Part shown: piece by piece, positions 1-8,076 of the stretch
How the letters are laid out: each line of letters starts with the position of its first letter
Position numbering within the stretch: position 1 is the stretch's first letter
DNA from: Ruminococcus flavefaciens
Lineage (GTDB): Bacteria > Bacillota > Clostridia > Oscillospirales > Ruminococcaceae
Direction: 5' to 3'
Assembly: GCF_900108555.1 (NCBI RefSeq)
Contig: NZ_FNWV01000001.1
Span: forward strand, 386,973 to 450,972
Length of the DNA stretch: 64,000 nt
Translations under genes and position numbers: made by a program
Notes under the pieces: generated by a model
Seen by the model: the letters and a program-made list of their open reading frames with translations, nothing else
The model's database searches: none
What the model was told of the DNA's origin: nothing

Positions 1-240
1 AGACTTTTTAGCTGATTTTTTCTCAGATAGGGAACACTCATAATAAAAAAGCCCCGCAAGTAATACGGGGTGTGCCCTATCTGAGAAAAAATAAAACCAG
101 AAGTTTTAGGAAGGGAGTTTGAGGGTGACTCCCCACAGTGTGGGGAGATGTCACGCAGTGACAGAGGGGACCGCCTCTGTCAAAGGAAACCTTTTTCAAA
201 AGGGTTTCCCTCAATACAAGGTACAAAACTGCTATATGGG
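1..240. repeat. Dispersed hairpin-rich intergenic repeat, copy 1 (cut by window edge)
   Basis: An 18-nt arm at 15-32 is perfectly complementary to 75-92. The spacer holds a smaller CCCCG/CGGGG hairpin (52-70). To the right are three consecutive stem-loops: 129-147 (8-bp stem), 149-163 (6-bp stem) and 160-181 (8-bp stem), then a GGAAACC/GGTTTCC-type stem at about 185-211. The flanks (1-14 and 94-235) match, in inverse orientation, the flanks of the element at 25515-25769, so the two are copies of one family. Copy 1 carries an extra block at about 130-186 (the three stem-loops) that copy 2 lacks. It has no coding capacity; short ORFs across it are chance. It may also act as a downstream boundary for the esterase gene. 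Function is unknown. Confidence 0.75.
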
Positions 241-266
241 TATCGTGGTCAAAGCGAATTATATCT

Positions 267-3200
267 TTACTTCAGGTAAGAAGCCAGTCCGCTTATATTC
301 TGCTTTCTTATCTCTCCTGCGACAAGTCCTGCAACTATATTTGCGCCCTTTTCGCAGAAGTGAGTACCGTCTGTAGAACCTGAAACTGCTCCCATAAGGT
401 GATAGCTCTTGGCTGTATCATAGCCAACTGAGTTGTAATGGTTCACCATGAGAGTATTGAGGTCGATGCATGGTATGCTGTACTTCTTTGCAAGATTGTA
501 GCAAGCCTCATTGTAATTGGTGTAGCTGTTGACAAATCTGCCGTTTGAGTAAGCCTTCATGCCGATAGTAGTAGTTACAAGTATCGGAGTTGCTCCCTTG
601 TCCTTTGCGGACTTGATGAACTGAGTCATATACCACTCGTATGAGCCCGATGACGGATTATCAACATTTCCGCAGGTAGGTGCATATCTGTCAGCATTTG
701 ATGCACCTGCATCATTAATAGCAAACTGTATCATTACGAAATCGCCTGTCTTGAGGCTGTCGGCAATAGTCTGCCATCTGCCCTCGTCATAGAACTTCTT
801 GGAGCTTCTTCCTGCTATGGAGTGGTTTGCAACAGTGATATCGCTGTTGAAGTAGCTCTGCATATAGTAGCCCCAGCCCTGCTGCGGAGCATATGACTCA
901 CGGTAGCTCTGTACAGTTGAGTCACCTGCGATATAGAGTGTGTGCTGACCGCTGCCTGTGTTCTGCTGCTCCTGTGAGGGATCATATACCTCGGCATATG
1001 GCTCATCTGTAAGGATAAGCTCTATGTAGTCAAGGTTAGGTCCGCCCTCTGACATTGCAGACTGGAAAAGGATAGTGTTCTTTCCTGCCTTGAGAGGAAG
1101 AACTATTCCGAACTCGTTCCAGTCAGTCCATGACCCTGTGCCCGGGAATGACTGCATCCAGCAGCTGTCCATATTATTATTGACAAACAGCTTCATCTTA
1201 CGGTCGCTTGTTGAACCGTTGGCGAAGCGGATATGTGTCATGTAGTTTCCGTCCTGAGGAACATTAACTGTGAATGTGATATTGCTGTCGATTGTATTGT
1301 CAAGATTTACGTAACCGTCCGATCTTGTGTAACCGCTGTTGACAGTCTCGGTCACGCCGTTTGTCCACACCTGATCTACTGCGAAATACTTCACGGGAAC
1401 AGGAGCTGTTGTAGTCGTTGTCGCAACGGCTGTTGTCGTTGTAGTAGTCGGTGCTGCTGTGGTGGTAGCAACTACTACATTGATAGGTTCGGGAAGTGTA
1501 TCAAGTCCAAGCAGACATCTTTGTATGAACATAGCATCGTTGACTGTCATACCGTCGCCATTGCCTGTAACGTCTGCATTCAGACGTCCGAAGTTGGTGA
1601 TAGCATGGCTGTCAGAACCGCCTATATCGTACTTGTTAGGGTTTGCAAGAGCCTGCATTATAAGAACTATATCCGACATATCCACTGTGCCGTCACAGTT
1701 GGCATCACCGTACTCTATGAAGAAGTCGGGGATATTTGCGAAGTTGAAAGATGTTGTGGCAGGCTTGACTTCCTCGGTAGTCGTAGTCACAGTAGCTGTG
1801 GTAGTAGTTGATGTAGTAGTTGTAGTTGTGACCGCAACATCAGCGACCTCAATCATCTCCCACTTCTGGCAGTTGTGTCCGTTTACTTCCCACTGCTGGA
1901 TATTAGCACCGTTATTTGTAGCTGCACTTCCTACCTCAACAGCAGAAGCGTCTCTTGAAGCTCTTGTGAGGATAGTAACTGTGCCGTCGCCGTTGTCCTG
2001 GAACTTGAAGAACTGGTCGCTGTAGCCGTTCTTTTCAGCAACTACCATATTTGCGCCGTTATCGCGGCTTCCGTTGTCAACATAGAGATAAAGGTCGGCA
2101 TTGCTTGGCTTTATGTAGAAATAATCGCCTGTAGCCTGTACGCACTTCCATGTATTATGTGGCTGTGACGAGCTTGCGCCCCACTGCTGGACATTTGCGC
2201 CGCTTGCTGTGCTGCCGTCAGCCACTTCCATATAAAGTCCGCTGTTGACGTTCTTGAACATATAGCTCACATCAGCATTAGGGTGGATAGGCTCTCTTGC
2301 AGGAGCAGACAGCTCCTCAGCCATTATCTCAGCTATCTTCTGAGCACCCATTTTGCTCTGGTGGAGGTCATCGTTTGAGCCGTTTGCCTGTATAGCGTAG
2401 TATGAAGCCATACCGTCATAGCCTACGGAAAGTCCGAAGTTCTGCCATTTTGTGAACAGGTCAACTACTCTGACGTTTTGCTCGCTGCCTATCTTGTCAA
2501 GAGAACCGCCGTACCAGCGTCCTGTAAGTCTCGGACTGCGCTGTAAGTCGCCGCGTCTGCCCTGCTGCTTTACAAGAATTACCTCCATGCCCTTAGCCTT
2601 TGCGCGCTTGGTCATATCGGTAACTGTATTGTAGTACTCCGTCTCGTTGGAGTAGTTGGAATCATTGATACCAATGGAGATTATGTAGTAATCTCCTGCC
2701 TTGCCGTAGGTCTCTATAGGAGCGAACTGTCCTGCGTCAACAAATCCCTTTGCGTACTGTCCGCTGGTAGCCATATTGCGAACTTCGTAATTGCTGCCGA
2801 AGGTCTTTCCGTTGAAGAACTGTCCCCAGCCGTGCTGTGAGGTGTCTGCGCAGTTATAGTAATTAGCAACTGTAGAGTCGCCGCATATCCATACCATAGG
2901 CGGCATTTCGCCCGTGGTGTTTATCTGAGTTATCTCGACCGCCGAAATGGACTGCTCTCTGCCGCTCATACCTTCAACAGCCTGTATATTGAGCTGTCCG
3001 TCGGTTACAGGCAGCTTCACTGTCTCGGTAGCTCCCCTGCCTGTCAGGTTCATCATCTGGACCATGCCCTCAAGCTTGATCGTAGTGCGAGGTGCATTGC
3101 CTATGATCACCTTTACTTCGTACAAGCCCTTTGGAAGGTCAACATTGAATGTATTTCCTGCGCCGTAGTTATTGAATTTTACCGCGTCTGCAAGAACTCC

Positions 3201-3452
3201 GCTGCCTCCTGCGGAAACGTTGGACACATTGCCTGTCTGGGCGAAGCCGTAGCCCCTGCCTGCATTATAGCCGTCGGTAGCGGAAACTCCCGTATAACCG
3301 CCTGCCGCGCCGCTGCCGCCAAAATCAAACTTCCAGCTCGAAGCTGCCTTTGCTCCTGTCGGTCTGAAAGAGTCTGTAACACCAAGTCCTGCGAATGCAG
3401 AAAGTGACAGAGCGAGAGAGGTAAGACCGCTGAGCAGTTTTTTTGCTTTCAT
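267..3452 (-). CDS. Dockerin-bearing double SGNH (CE12-like) carbohydrate esterase
   Basis: A secreted cellulosomal esterase of 1061 aa. Residues 1-37 are a signal peptide. A beta-sandwich module (about 40-176) precedes SGNH domain 1 (about 187-383: GDSTV at 191-195, GIND at 261-264, catalytic D361/H364). Then follow a ricin-type CBM13 (about 395-535), a Thr linker, a dockerin (about 582-652), a second Thr linker, a CBM35-like module (about 688-816) and SGNH domain 2 (about 838-1060: GDST at 843-846, D1028/H1031). This order matches CE12-CBM13-Doc-CBM35-CE12 rhamnogalacturonan acetylesterases of cellulosomes. In domain 2 the block III Gly is Ala (AIND, 911-914). ATG 3452 is preceded by GGAGGAG. 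Deacetylation of pectin or hemicellulose is expected; the exact substrate is inferred from family only. Confidence 0.9.
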   Translation of the reverse strand: MKAKKLLSGLTSLALSLSAFAGLGVTDSFRPTGAKAASSWKFDFGGSGAAGGYTGVSATDGYNAGRGYGFAQTGNVSNVSAGGSGVLADAVKFNNYGAGNTFNVDLPKGLYEVKVIIGNAPRTTIKLEGMVQMMNLTGRGATETVKLPVTDGQLNIQAVEGMSGREQSISAVEITQINTTGEMPPMVWICGDSTVANYYNCADTSQHGWGQFFNGKTFGSNYEVRNMATSGQYAKGFVDAGQFAPIETYGKAGDYYIISIGINDSNYSNETEYYNTVTDMTKRAKAKGMEVILVKQQGRRGDLQRSPRLTGRWYGGSLDKIGSEQNVRVVDLFTKWQNFGLSVGYDGMASYYAIQANGSNDDLHQSKMGAQKIAEIMAEELSAPAREPIHPNADVSYMFKNVNSGLYMEVADGSTASGANVQQWGASSSQPHNTWKCVQATGDYFYIKPSNADLYLYVDNGSRDNGANMVVAEKNGYSDQFFKFQDNGDGTVTILTRASRDASAVEVGSAATNNGANIQQWEVNGHNCQKWEMIEVADVAVTTTTTTSTTTTATVTTTTEEVKPATTSFNFANIPDFFIEYGDANCDGTVDMSDIVLIMQALANPNKYDIGGSDSHAITNFGRLNADVTGNGDGMTVNDAMFIQRCLLGLDTLPEPINVVVATTTAAPTTTTTTAVATTTTTAPVPVKYFAVDQVWTNGVTETVNSGYTRSDGYVNLDNTIDSNITFTVNVPQDGNYMTHIRFANGSTSDRKMKLFVNNNMDSCWMQSFPGTGSWTDWNEFGIVLPLKAGKNTILFQSAMSEGGPNLDYIELILTDEPYAEVYDPSQEQQNTGSGQHTLYIAGDSTVQSYRESYAPQQGWGYYMQSYFNSDITVANHSIAGRSSKKFYDEGRWQTIADSLKTGDFVMIQFAINDAGASNADRYAPTCGNVDNPSSGSYEWYMTQFIKSAKDKGATPILVTTTIGMKAYSNGRFVNSYTNYNEACYNLAKKYSIPCIDLNTLMVNHYNSVGYDTAKSYHLMGAVSGSTDGTHFCEKGANIVAGLVAGEIRKQNISGLASYLK

Positions 3453-3499
3453 AAAACTCCTCCAATTCCGTACAAAATATGTACAATTTCTCTATTTTA

Positions 3500-3528
3500 A
3501 TTATATCACCGAAAATTTCATAAGTCAA
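3500..3528 (-). promoter_or_regulatory. Sigma-A promoter of the esterase gene
   Basis: On the minus strand TTGACT (3523-3528), a 17-bp spacer and TATAAT (3500-3505) lie 48 bp upstream of the ATG. The predicted 5' UTR contains a GTACA-N5-TGTAC inverted repeat (3470-3484), which could be an operator or a hairpin. Confidence 0.75.
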
Positions 3529-3664
3529 CATATTACATATGCATTTTTGAATTATCTTTACTATTTTTTGTTGCTTTTTAACAACTATTCTACATATAAA
3601 AATATCGGAGTGGAGAAAAGTTTCATTGTAATTTCTGGTGCAAAAACCTTTCCTGTGTCATTTC

Positions 3665-3740
3665 AAAGCACATATTTGTGCTTTATCTTTTGTACAATAA
3701 CACATACTTTCAAGATATTCAACACAAAATTGTGCTATAT
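3665..3740 (+). promoter_or_regulatory. Candidate operators upstream of the XRE cassette
   Basis: AAAGCACA-4 nt-TGTGCTTT (3665-3684) is an inverted repeat, and CACAA-2 nt-TTGTG (3723-3734) is a second one. Both include the direct repeat TTGTGCTWTAT (3676-3686 and 3730-3740), 54 bp apart, close to five helical turns. XRE regulators commonly bind such sites to repress their own operon, so these are candidates for the binding sites of the next two proteins. A possible -10 (TATGAT, 3738-3743) overlaps the second site. Confidence 0.45.
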
Positions 3741-3778
3741 GATAAAATGTTCATAACACAGATTTGGGAGTTGATAAA

Positions 3779-4108
3779 ATGAATTACGGGAGAGTACGTG
3801 ACCTGCGCGAGGACGCTGATATAACACAGAAAGAAGCCGCCGAAAAGCTTTTTCTGCACCTTACGCAGTACAGACGCTATGAATGCGGCGAAAGCGAGAT
3901 ACCGCTTCACATTGCAATAAATATAGCAAAGCTCTACGGCGTATCGCTGGATTATATCGCAGGGCTCTCCGATGATAAGCGCGGTCTTACAAAGTCAGCT
4001 CTGACTGCAAAAGAGACCACTCTTGTAAACGGCTTCCGAAAACTCAGTTCCACCGATCAGGGCAGGCTGCTGGAAAGGCTCGAAGTTCTTCTCGGCGATG
4101 AGGAGTGA
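3779..4108 (+). CDS. XRE-family HTH transcriptional regulator
   Basis: A 109-aa protein with an N-terminal helix-turn-helix of the Cro/C1 (HTH_3) type at about residues 3-58, including the typical GVSLDYIAGLSD ending, then a short helical C-terminal part of unknown role. The ATG at 3779 has GGGAG eight bases upstream; an in-frame TTG at 3764 overlaps that site and is less likely. It is the first gene of a tight four-gene cassette with a second XRE gene and two RadC-like genes. It probably binds DNA as a dimer and may autoregulate through the repeats upstream. Target genes are unknown. Confidence 0.8.
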   Translation: MNYGRVRDLREDADITQKEAAEKLFLHLTQYRRYECGESEIPLHIAINIAKLYGVSLDYIAGLSDDKRGLTKSALTAKETTLVNGFRKLSSTDQGRLLERLEVLLGDEE

Positions 4109-4113
4109 TACCC

Positions 4114-4341
4114 GTGTACTTTCAAAGACTGAAAGACCTGCGTGAAGATAACGACATGAACCAGACACAAATTGCCGAACTGCTCCACACGAGCCAGACG
4201 ATGTATTCACGCTATGAACGTGGGTATCGCACTATCCCTGTTGAGCACCTGCTCATACTTGCGGATTTTTACGGAGTTTCCGTAGATTATATACTTGGCA
4301 GGACTAACATAAAGAACATCAATAAAAACAAGAGAAAATAG
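4114..4341 (+). CDS. Second XRE-family HTH regulator
   Basis: About 75 aa, nearly all a Cro/C1 HTH domain (NQTQIAELLHTSQTMYSRYE recognition region). It is clearly related to the preceding protein, suggesting a tandem duplication. GTG at 4114 is preferred because AGGAG (4101-4105) lies eight bases upstream and relatives usually start at the equivalent MYF. A GTG at 4105 overlaps the stop of the upstream gene and is too close to that site. It is translationally coupled to its neighbours (15 bp to the first radC-like gene). It lacks any effector domain, so it may act with the first XRE protein on shared sites. Confidence 0.75.
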   Translation: MYFQRLKDLREDNDMNQTQIAELLHTSQTMYSRYERGYRTIPVEHLLILADFYGVSVDYILGRTNIKNINKNKRK

Positions 4342-4356
4342 CAAAGGAGGGGGCAT

Positions 4357-5043
4357 ATGGACAGCAAAAATCCTCACGCAGGTCACAGAAGCCGCATGAG
4401 AAAACGTTTTCTTGCTTCGGGCTTTGATGCGTTATATGAACACGAGCTCCTTGAGCTTCTGCTGTTTTACGCCCGTCCTGTGGTGAATACCAATAATATC
4501 GCTCATGCACTCACAGACGAGTTCGGCTCGCTCGGAAAGGCTCTCTCCGCCGATAAGGACAAGCTGTGCGAGATTGACGGCATGGGCAGCAGCGGCGCGC
4601 TGTTTATGAAGCTGATGTATGATTTCAGTACAAGTTACCTGAAACGCTCCCACAGCAGCGAAACTCTCAACACCGTAAAGCAGCTTAGCGACTGCATTTC
4701 CGAGCAGTTCAGCAGCTCACAGGCTAAGATATGCAATATTCTCTGCCTGAGTTCTCAGTCCGAGCTCCTGCGCAGTATAACTCTGCCTGTTGATGATATC
4801 ACTAAAGGCAGCATCTCCCAGAAGGAGCTTGCGGCTATGATACTGAAAAGCGGTGCTTTCAGTGTCTGTATCGGTCTCAATCACGGAAACGATCTTGCAC
4901 TCCCAAACGACAGCGACTTCATAGTTACACGTATTTTCGCTGAGATACTTTCTGCAATTGGCATATCGTTCAGAGACTGCATAATATACGGTAACGAAAA
5001 CTGCTTCTCAATGCGTTCAAACGGCGCATTTTCATTCAGATAA
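4357..5043 (+). CDS. RadC-like protein with degenerate JAMM site
   Basis: 228 aa. The N-terminal part (about 1-95) resembles the RadC helix-hairpin-helix region (LLELLLFYARP; IDGMGSSGA). The C-terminal part (about 105-228) aligns with the RadC JAMM/MPN domain. In RadC the metal motif is HNHP...PS..D; here the segment at 174-187 is LNHGND..LPNDSD, so the first metal His is Leu and the Ser is Asn, while H176 and D187 remain. Metal binding is therefore probably lost. SD AAAGGAGG precedes ATG 4357. It is followed after one base by an intact paralogue, which suggests a catalytic/regulatory pair. RadC has no established biochemical role despite its DNA-repair name. Confidence 0.75.
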   Translation: MDSKNPHAGHRSRMRKRFLASGFDALYEHELLELLLFYARPVVNTNNIAHALTDEFGSLGKALSADKDKLCEIDGMGSSGALFMKLMYDFSTSYLKRSHSSETLNTVKQLSDCISEQFSSSQAKICNILCLSSQSELLRSITLPVDDITKGSISQKELAAMILKSGAFSVCIGLNHGNDLALPNDSDFIVTRIFAEILSAIGISFRDCIIYGNENCFSMRSNGAFSFR

Positions 5044-5044
5044 T

Positions 5045-5758
5045 ATGGCTGATAAAGAGAAAAAGCTCCGCAGGGAGCTTCTGAGGAACAAATATAACGA
5101 TAAAGGCTTCGATGCTCTCACCGAGGAAGAAAAGCTGGAGCTGCTGCTTTCGTTCTCCTGTACAGGTGATACTGCACAGCTTGCAAAGGAGCTCCTCAGC
5201 GAATACGGCAGCATAAATGCCCTTGCCGATGCTGATACCGAGCTTCTGATGAAAGATAAAAAAGTGAGCGAACAGGCTTCCGTGCTTATTAAGCTTATCC
5301 CCTGTCTCAGCCGTACTCTCTACCTTGAACGCTTCAAAATAACCACTCTGAACAGTTCAGACTCGGCAAAAAGTTTCTTTACAAGCCATTTCATCGGTGC
5401 TGTCGGCGAACAGCTCATAATCACTGCGGTAAACAAGCGTTTTCGCGTTGTAAATACGAAAGTTCTGGCATTCGGTTCACCGTCCCAGACCTACGCTTCT
5501 TACCGTGATATAGCGGATTTCGCAGTAAAAAGCAGCTGCACGATATTCTTTATGGCGCATAATCACCCTCAAGGCGTATCACGCCCCTCTGACAGCGATA
5601 TACTCTTTACGAAAAATGTTTCAAATACACTTTTGCGGCTCGGTTCAGTTCTGGCTGACCACATAATCATAGGTGCTGACAGTGCTTTTTCATTCAGAGA
5701 AAGCGGACTTATCCCGAATTTTTCATCATCAACGCTGACAGGTTATAGCTGTAAATAA
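5045..5758 (+). CDS. radC: RadC-family JAMM protein (intact metal motif)
   Basis: 237 aa. N-terminal helical region (1-95), then a JAMM/MPN domain (about 100-230) with the complete motif HNHP (172-175), PS (181-182) and D185, predicted to bind Zn2+. The ATG is one base after the previous stop and has no clear SD, so translation is probably coupled. The protein shares the overall layout of the upstream paralogue but keeps the catalytic residues. RadC proteins are widespread and often found near mobile or competence-linked genes, but their reaction is not firmly known. The stop codon lies inside a perfect palindromic terminator shared with the convergent gene. Confidence 0.8.
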   Translation: MADKEKKLRRELLRNKYNDKGFDALTEEEKLELLLSFSCTGDTAQLAKELLSEYGSINALADADTELLMKDKKVSEQASVLIKLIPCLSRTLYLERFKITTLNSSDSAKSFFTSHFIGAVGEQLIITAVNKRFRVVNTKVLAFGSPSQTYASYRDIADFAVKSSCTIFFMAHNHPQGVSRPSDSDILFTKNVSNTLLRLGSVLADHIIIGADSAFSFRESGLIPNFSSSTLTGYSCK

Positions 5759-5789
5759 GAAAAGCTCCCATATGGGAGCTTTTCTTATT
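5754..5789. terminator. Bidirectional terminator, perfect 36-bp palindrome
   Basis: AATAAGAAAAGCTCCCAT is followed immediately by its exact reverse complement, giving a GC-centred hairpin with A-tracts on one side and T-tracts on the other in both directions. It contains the stop codons of both convergent genes (radC at 5756-5758, unknown gene at 5785-5787). Confidence 0.9.
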
Positions 5790-6216
5790 CTATAACTTTT
5801 GTCTCCGAAGTTGTTGACTTTTTAAGCGTAAACTCGGTATGAGTCGAGATATTCTTCTCGGGATCGTTCTTATCGGGTGTTGTCGAATGTATTATAAGCT
5901 TTATATCGCTGAATGCATCAAGTACCTTTGAAAGCCTGTAAACAGTCTCACGAAGTATATCCACCTGATGATCGCAGTATATCCTGCCGATAGTCGACTG
6001 AGGATTACATTCAAAAAGTGCATACATAAGGCTCAGCACCTGCTCGCAGCATTTAGGCGTTTCCATGACACCGTTTATCATTTTGAACTTCATGTCGATC
6101 GAACCGTCCAAAGCTACAAACTCAGCCATTTCGGAATTGCTGGCATATCTGCTGAAAATATCGATCAGAACTGCATTTGTAAATTTAAGTTCAGCATAAT
6201 TTTCAAGCTCTGCCAT
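5785..6216 (-). CDS. Unknown 143-aa protein in the metK transcription unit
   Basis: I do not recognise the family. The 143-aa protein has no signal peptide or membrane segment, three Cys (including an adjacent pair near residue 56) and a charged C-terminus. It starts 12 bp after metK with a good AAGGAG site, and no terminator lies between, so it should be cotranscribed with metK and controlled by the SAM riboswitch. That context hints at a role connected to methionine or SAM use, but nothing in the sequence shows a reaction. Confidence 0.7.
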   Translation of the reverse strand: MAELENYAELKFTNAVLIDIFSRYASNSEMAEFVALDGSIDMKFKMINGVMETPKCCEQVLSLMYALFECNPQSTIGRIYCDHQVDILRETVYRLSKVLDAFSDIKLIIHSTTPDKNDPEKNISTHTEFTLKKSTTSETKVIE

Positions 6217-6227
6217 ATCATCACTCC

Positions 6228-7412
6228 TTATGAAAGAGCAGCCTTGAGTGCGTCAACTCTGTCAGTCTTTTCCCAAGCTACGCCCAGATCCTCACGTCCC
6301 ATATGACCATAAGCAGCAAGCTGTCTGTACTGTGGCTTTCTGAGGTCGAGCATCTTGATTATAGCTGTAGGACGAAGATCGAATACCTTTGAAACTGCCT
6401 CTGAAAGCTTTTCCTCATCTACCTTGCCTGTGCCGAATGTATCAACAAGGATAGAGATAGGTGTAGCAACACCGATAGCGTATGAGAGCTGTACCTCGCA
6501 CTTGTCAGCAAGACCTGCTGCAACGATATTCTTTGCGATATATCTTGAAGCATAAGCAGCACTTCTGTCGACCTTTGTCGGATCCTTACCGCTGAATGCT
6601 CCGCCGCCGTGACGTGAATATCCGCCATATGTATCAACGATGATCTTACGGCCTGTAAGACCGCTGTCGCCCTGAGGACCGCCTACTACGAAACGTCCTG
6701 TAGGATTGATGAAGAGCTTTGTATCCTTGTCCATAAGCTCAGCAGGGATAACTGCCTTGATAACGTACTCCTCGATATCCTTGCGGAGCTGCTTGAGTGA
6801 AACATCAGCTGAGTGCTGAGATGATACAACAACTGCATCAACTCTTACAGGCTTGCCGTTATCATACTCAACAGTTACCTGTGACTTTCCGTCCGGGCGA
6901 AGATAACGAAGTGTACCATTCTTACGTACCTCAGTAAGCTTCAGTGAAAGCTTGTGAGCAAGTGAGATCGGGAGCGGCATGAGCTCGGGAGTCTCGTTAC
7001 AAGCGTAACCGAACATGATACCCTGATCTCCCGCACCGTTTGAAAGTCCGTCGGACTCATTGTTTTCTTCTCTGTATTCAAAAGCTTCATTAACACCCAT
7101 AGCGATATCAGGTGACTGTTCATCAATAGATGTAAGAACTGCGCAGGTGTGTCCGTCAAAGCCGTACTTAGCTCTGTCGTAGCCGATATCACACACAACC
7201 TGACGAGCGATCTTAGGAATGTCAACATCAGCAGATGTTGTGATCTCGCCCATACAAAGGATCATACCTGTTGTAACACAAGTCTCGCAGGCAACACGTC
7301 CCGTCTTGTCCTGTTCAAGTATAGCGTCAAGCACTGCGTCCGAGATCTGGTCACAGATCTTATCGGGATGTCCTTCTGTTACTGATTCCGAAGTAAAAAA
7401 GCATTTACTCAT
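6228..7412 (-). CDS. metK: S-adenosylmethionine synthetase
   Basis: 394 aa, full length for the family. It makes SAM from methionine and ATP in the cytoplasm. Visible signatures: the N-terminal TEGHPDK ATP-binding segment (His15), [12 protein letters not shown], and the Gly-rich phosphate loop [22 protein letters not shown] 7412 follows AGGAGG. Upstream is a SAM-I riboswitch with an intrinsic terminator, so expression should fall when SAM is plentiful. The downstream unknown gene is in the same unit. Confidence 0.98.
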   Translation of the reverse strand: MSKCFFTSESVTEGHPDKICDQISDAVLDAILEQDKTGRVACETCVTTGMILCMGEITTSADVDIPKIARQVVCDIGYDRAKYGFDGHTCAVLTSIDEQSPDIAMGVNEAFEYREENNESDGLSNGAGDQGIMFGYACNETPELMPLPISLAHKLSLKLTEVRKNGTLRYLRPDGKSQVTVEYDNGKPVRVDAVVVSSQHSADVSLKQLRKDIEEYVIKAVIPAELMDKDTKLFINPTGRFVVGGPQGDSGLTGRKIIVDTYGGYSRHGGGAFSGKDPTKVDRSAAYASRYIAKNIVAAGLADKCEVQLSYAIGVATPISILVDTFGTGKVDEEKLSEAVSKVFDLRPTAIIKMLDLRKPQYRQLAAYGHMGREDLGVAWEKTDRVDALKAALS

Positions 7413-7431
7413 TGATAAAACCTCCTGAAAA

Positions 7432-7462
7432 ATAAAAAAACTTCTCTATCCGAAAAGAGAAG
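7432..7462 (-). terminator. Riboswitch-controlled terminator of metK
   Basis: On the minus strand, CTTCTCTTTTC-GGATAGAGAAG forms a hairpin (7441-7462) followed by a run of U (7434-7440), placed directly after the SAM-I aptamer and before the metK SD. This is the expression platform. Confidence 0.9.
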
Positions 7463-7481
7463 TCATAGTTACACTAATGTC

Positions 7482-7581
7482 CTCATCTTTCGGAAAAACC
7501 GCAGGAATTAGCACCTTCGACTCATTACGTTCGGGTTGCTGCGACTTCACAGGTCCTGTTACCTCCGTCGCTCTTGATAAG
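7482..7581 (-). promoter_or_regulatory. SAM-I (S-box) riboswitch aptamer
   Basis: The minus strand has the S-box core in order: CTTATCAAGAG (P1 5' side, 7571-7581), GGAGGTAACAGGACC, GAAGTCGCAGCAACC, AAGGTGCTAATTCCTGC and GATGAG (P1 3' side, 7482-7487). It senses SAM and here promotes termination ahead of metK. Confidence 0.95.
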
Positions 7582-7592
7582 GTTACTAGTAT

Positions 7593-7621
7593 ATTATACA
7601 CCATTGTCCGACTTTTGTCAA
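7593..7621 (-). promoter_or_regulatory. Consensus promoter of the metK leader
   Basis: Minus-strand TTGACA (7616-7621), 17-bp spacer, TATAAT (7593-7598). Transcription would begin a few bases before the SAM-I aptamer. Confidence 0.9.
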
Positions 7622-7650
7622 TAGCAAATGACAATTTATATTGAAAAACA

Positions 7651-7785
7651 TATATAAAACAAACGAGCTTCCGTAATAGGAAGCTCATCTGCCATGATAT
7701 AGGGATTATTGGGGATTTAATAATTTAATGTTGGGGTAAACATTAAACTACCATGAAAATCAGCTTCGGGATTTCTCCCTCAGCA
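7651..7785 (-). ncRNA. Candidate small RNA with three hairpins and C-rich loops
   Basis: On the minus strand an extended -10 (TGCTATAAT, 7791-7799) would start a transcript near 7784. It would fold into a 5' hairpin (7763-7784) with tandem G-A mismatches, a second perfect 9-bp hairpin (7724-7732 with 7739-7747) with loop UACCCC, a linker with UCCCC and UCCC, and a terminal 8-bp GAGCUUCC hairpin (7665-7686) followed by a U-rich tail (7651-7664). No plausible coding frame covers it. C-rich single-stranded loops are typical of sRNAs that pair with Shine-Dalgarno sequences; that role is inference. I could not match it to a named family. Confidence 0.55.
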
Positions 7786-7790
7786 AGTAT

Positions 7791-7799
7791 ATTATAGCA
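7791..7799 (-). promoter_or_regulatory. Extended -10 promoter of the candidate sRNA
   Basis: Minus-strand TGCTATAAT. No good -35 is present at 17 bp, as is usual for extended -10 promoters. The same nine bases occur at 10248-10256 upstream of the response regulator. Confidence 0.5.
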
Positions 7800-8076
7800 T
7801 AGGATTATGTATTTTCTGTGAAAAAACCAAATGAGCAGCACACAAAATTATCAACGCATCATTCGATTTTGTGTTAAAAATGCACAAATTCTGATTTTTC
7901 CGCTTGTCCTTACTATACTTGCCGTAAAAAACATACAACGAATTATCGCCTGTAAACAGTGCTTTTTAGTTTTTAAATACCGCTTTCAGAGGTCATAAGA
8001 ACTGAAATATTCCTGCAAGAACGGATACCGAGTTCACACCGTCAGGTACTTTCATACATTTTCGTTCAGACCTTAC
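7800..8076. other. Intergenic stretch downstream of the histidine kinase
   Basis: I see no gene. The only structure noted is an inverted repeat ACACAAAAT-17 nt-ATTTTGTGT (7840-7848/7866-7874). No obvious terminator follows the histidine kinase gene. Confidence 0.5.

Noticed and set aside
119..376. Short plus-strand ORF at the left end
   Set aside because: It runs across the hairpins of the dispersed repeat and into the 3' end of the esterase gene on the other strand, with no SD and no recognisable protein.
1233..2025. Two plus-strand ORFs of about 190 codons
   Set aside because: They are antisense to the dockerin and Thr-rich linker region of the esterase; the Val/Cys-rich composition is the mirror of repeated Thr codons.
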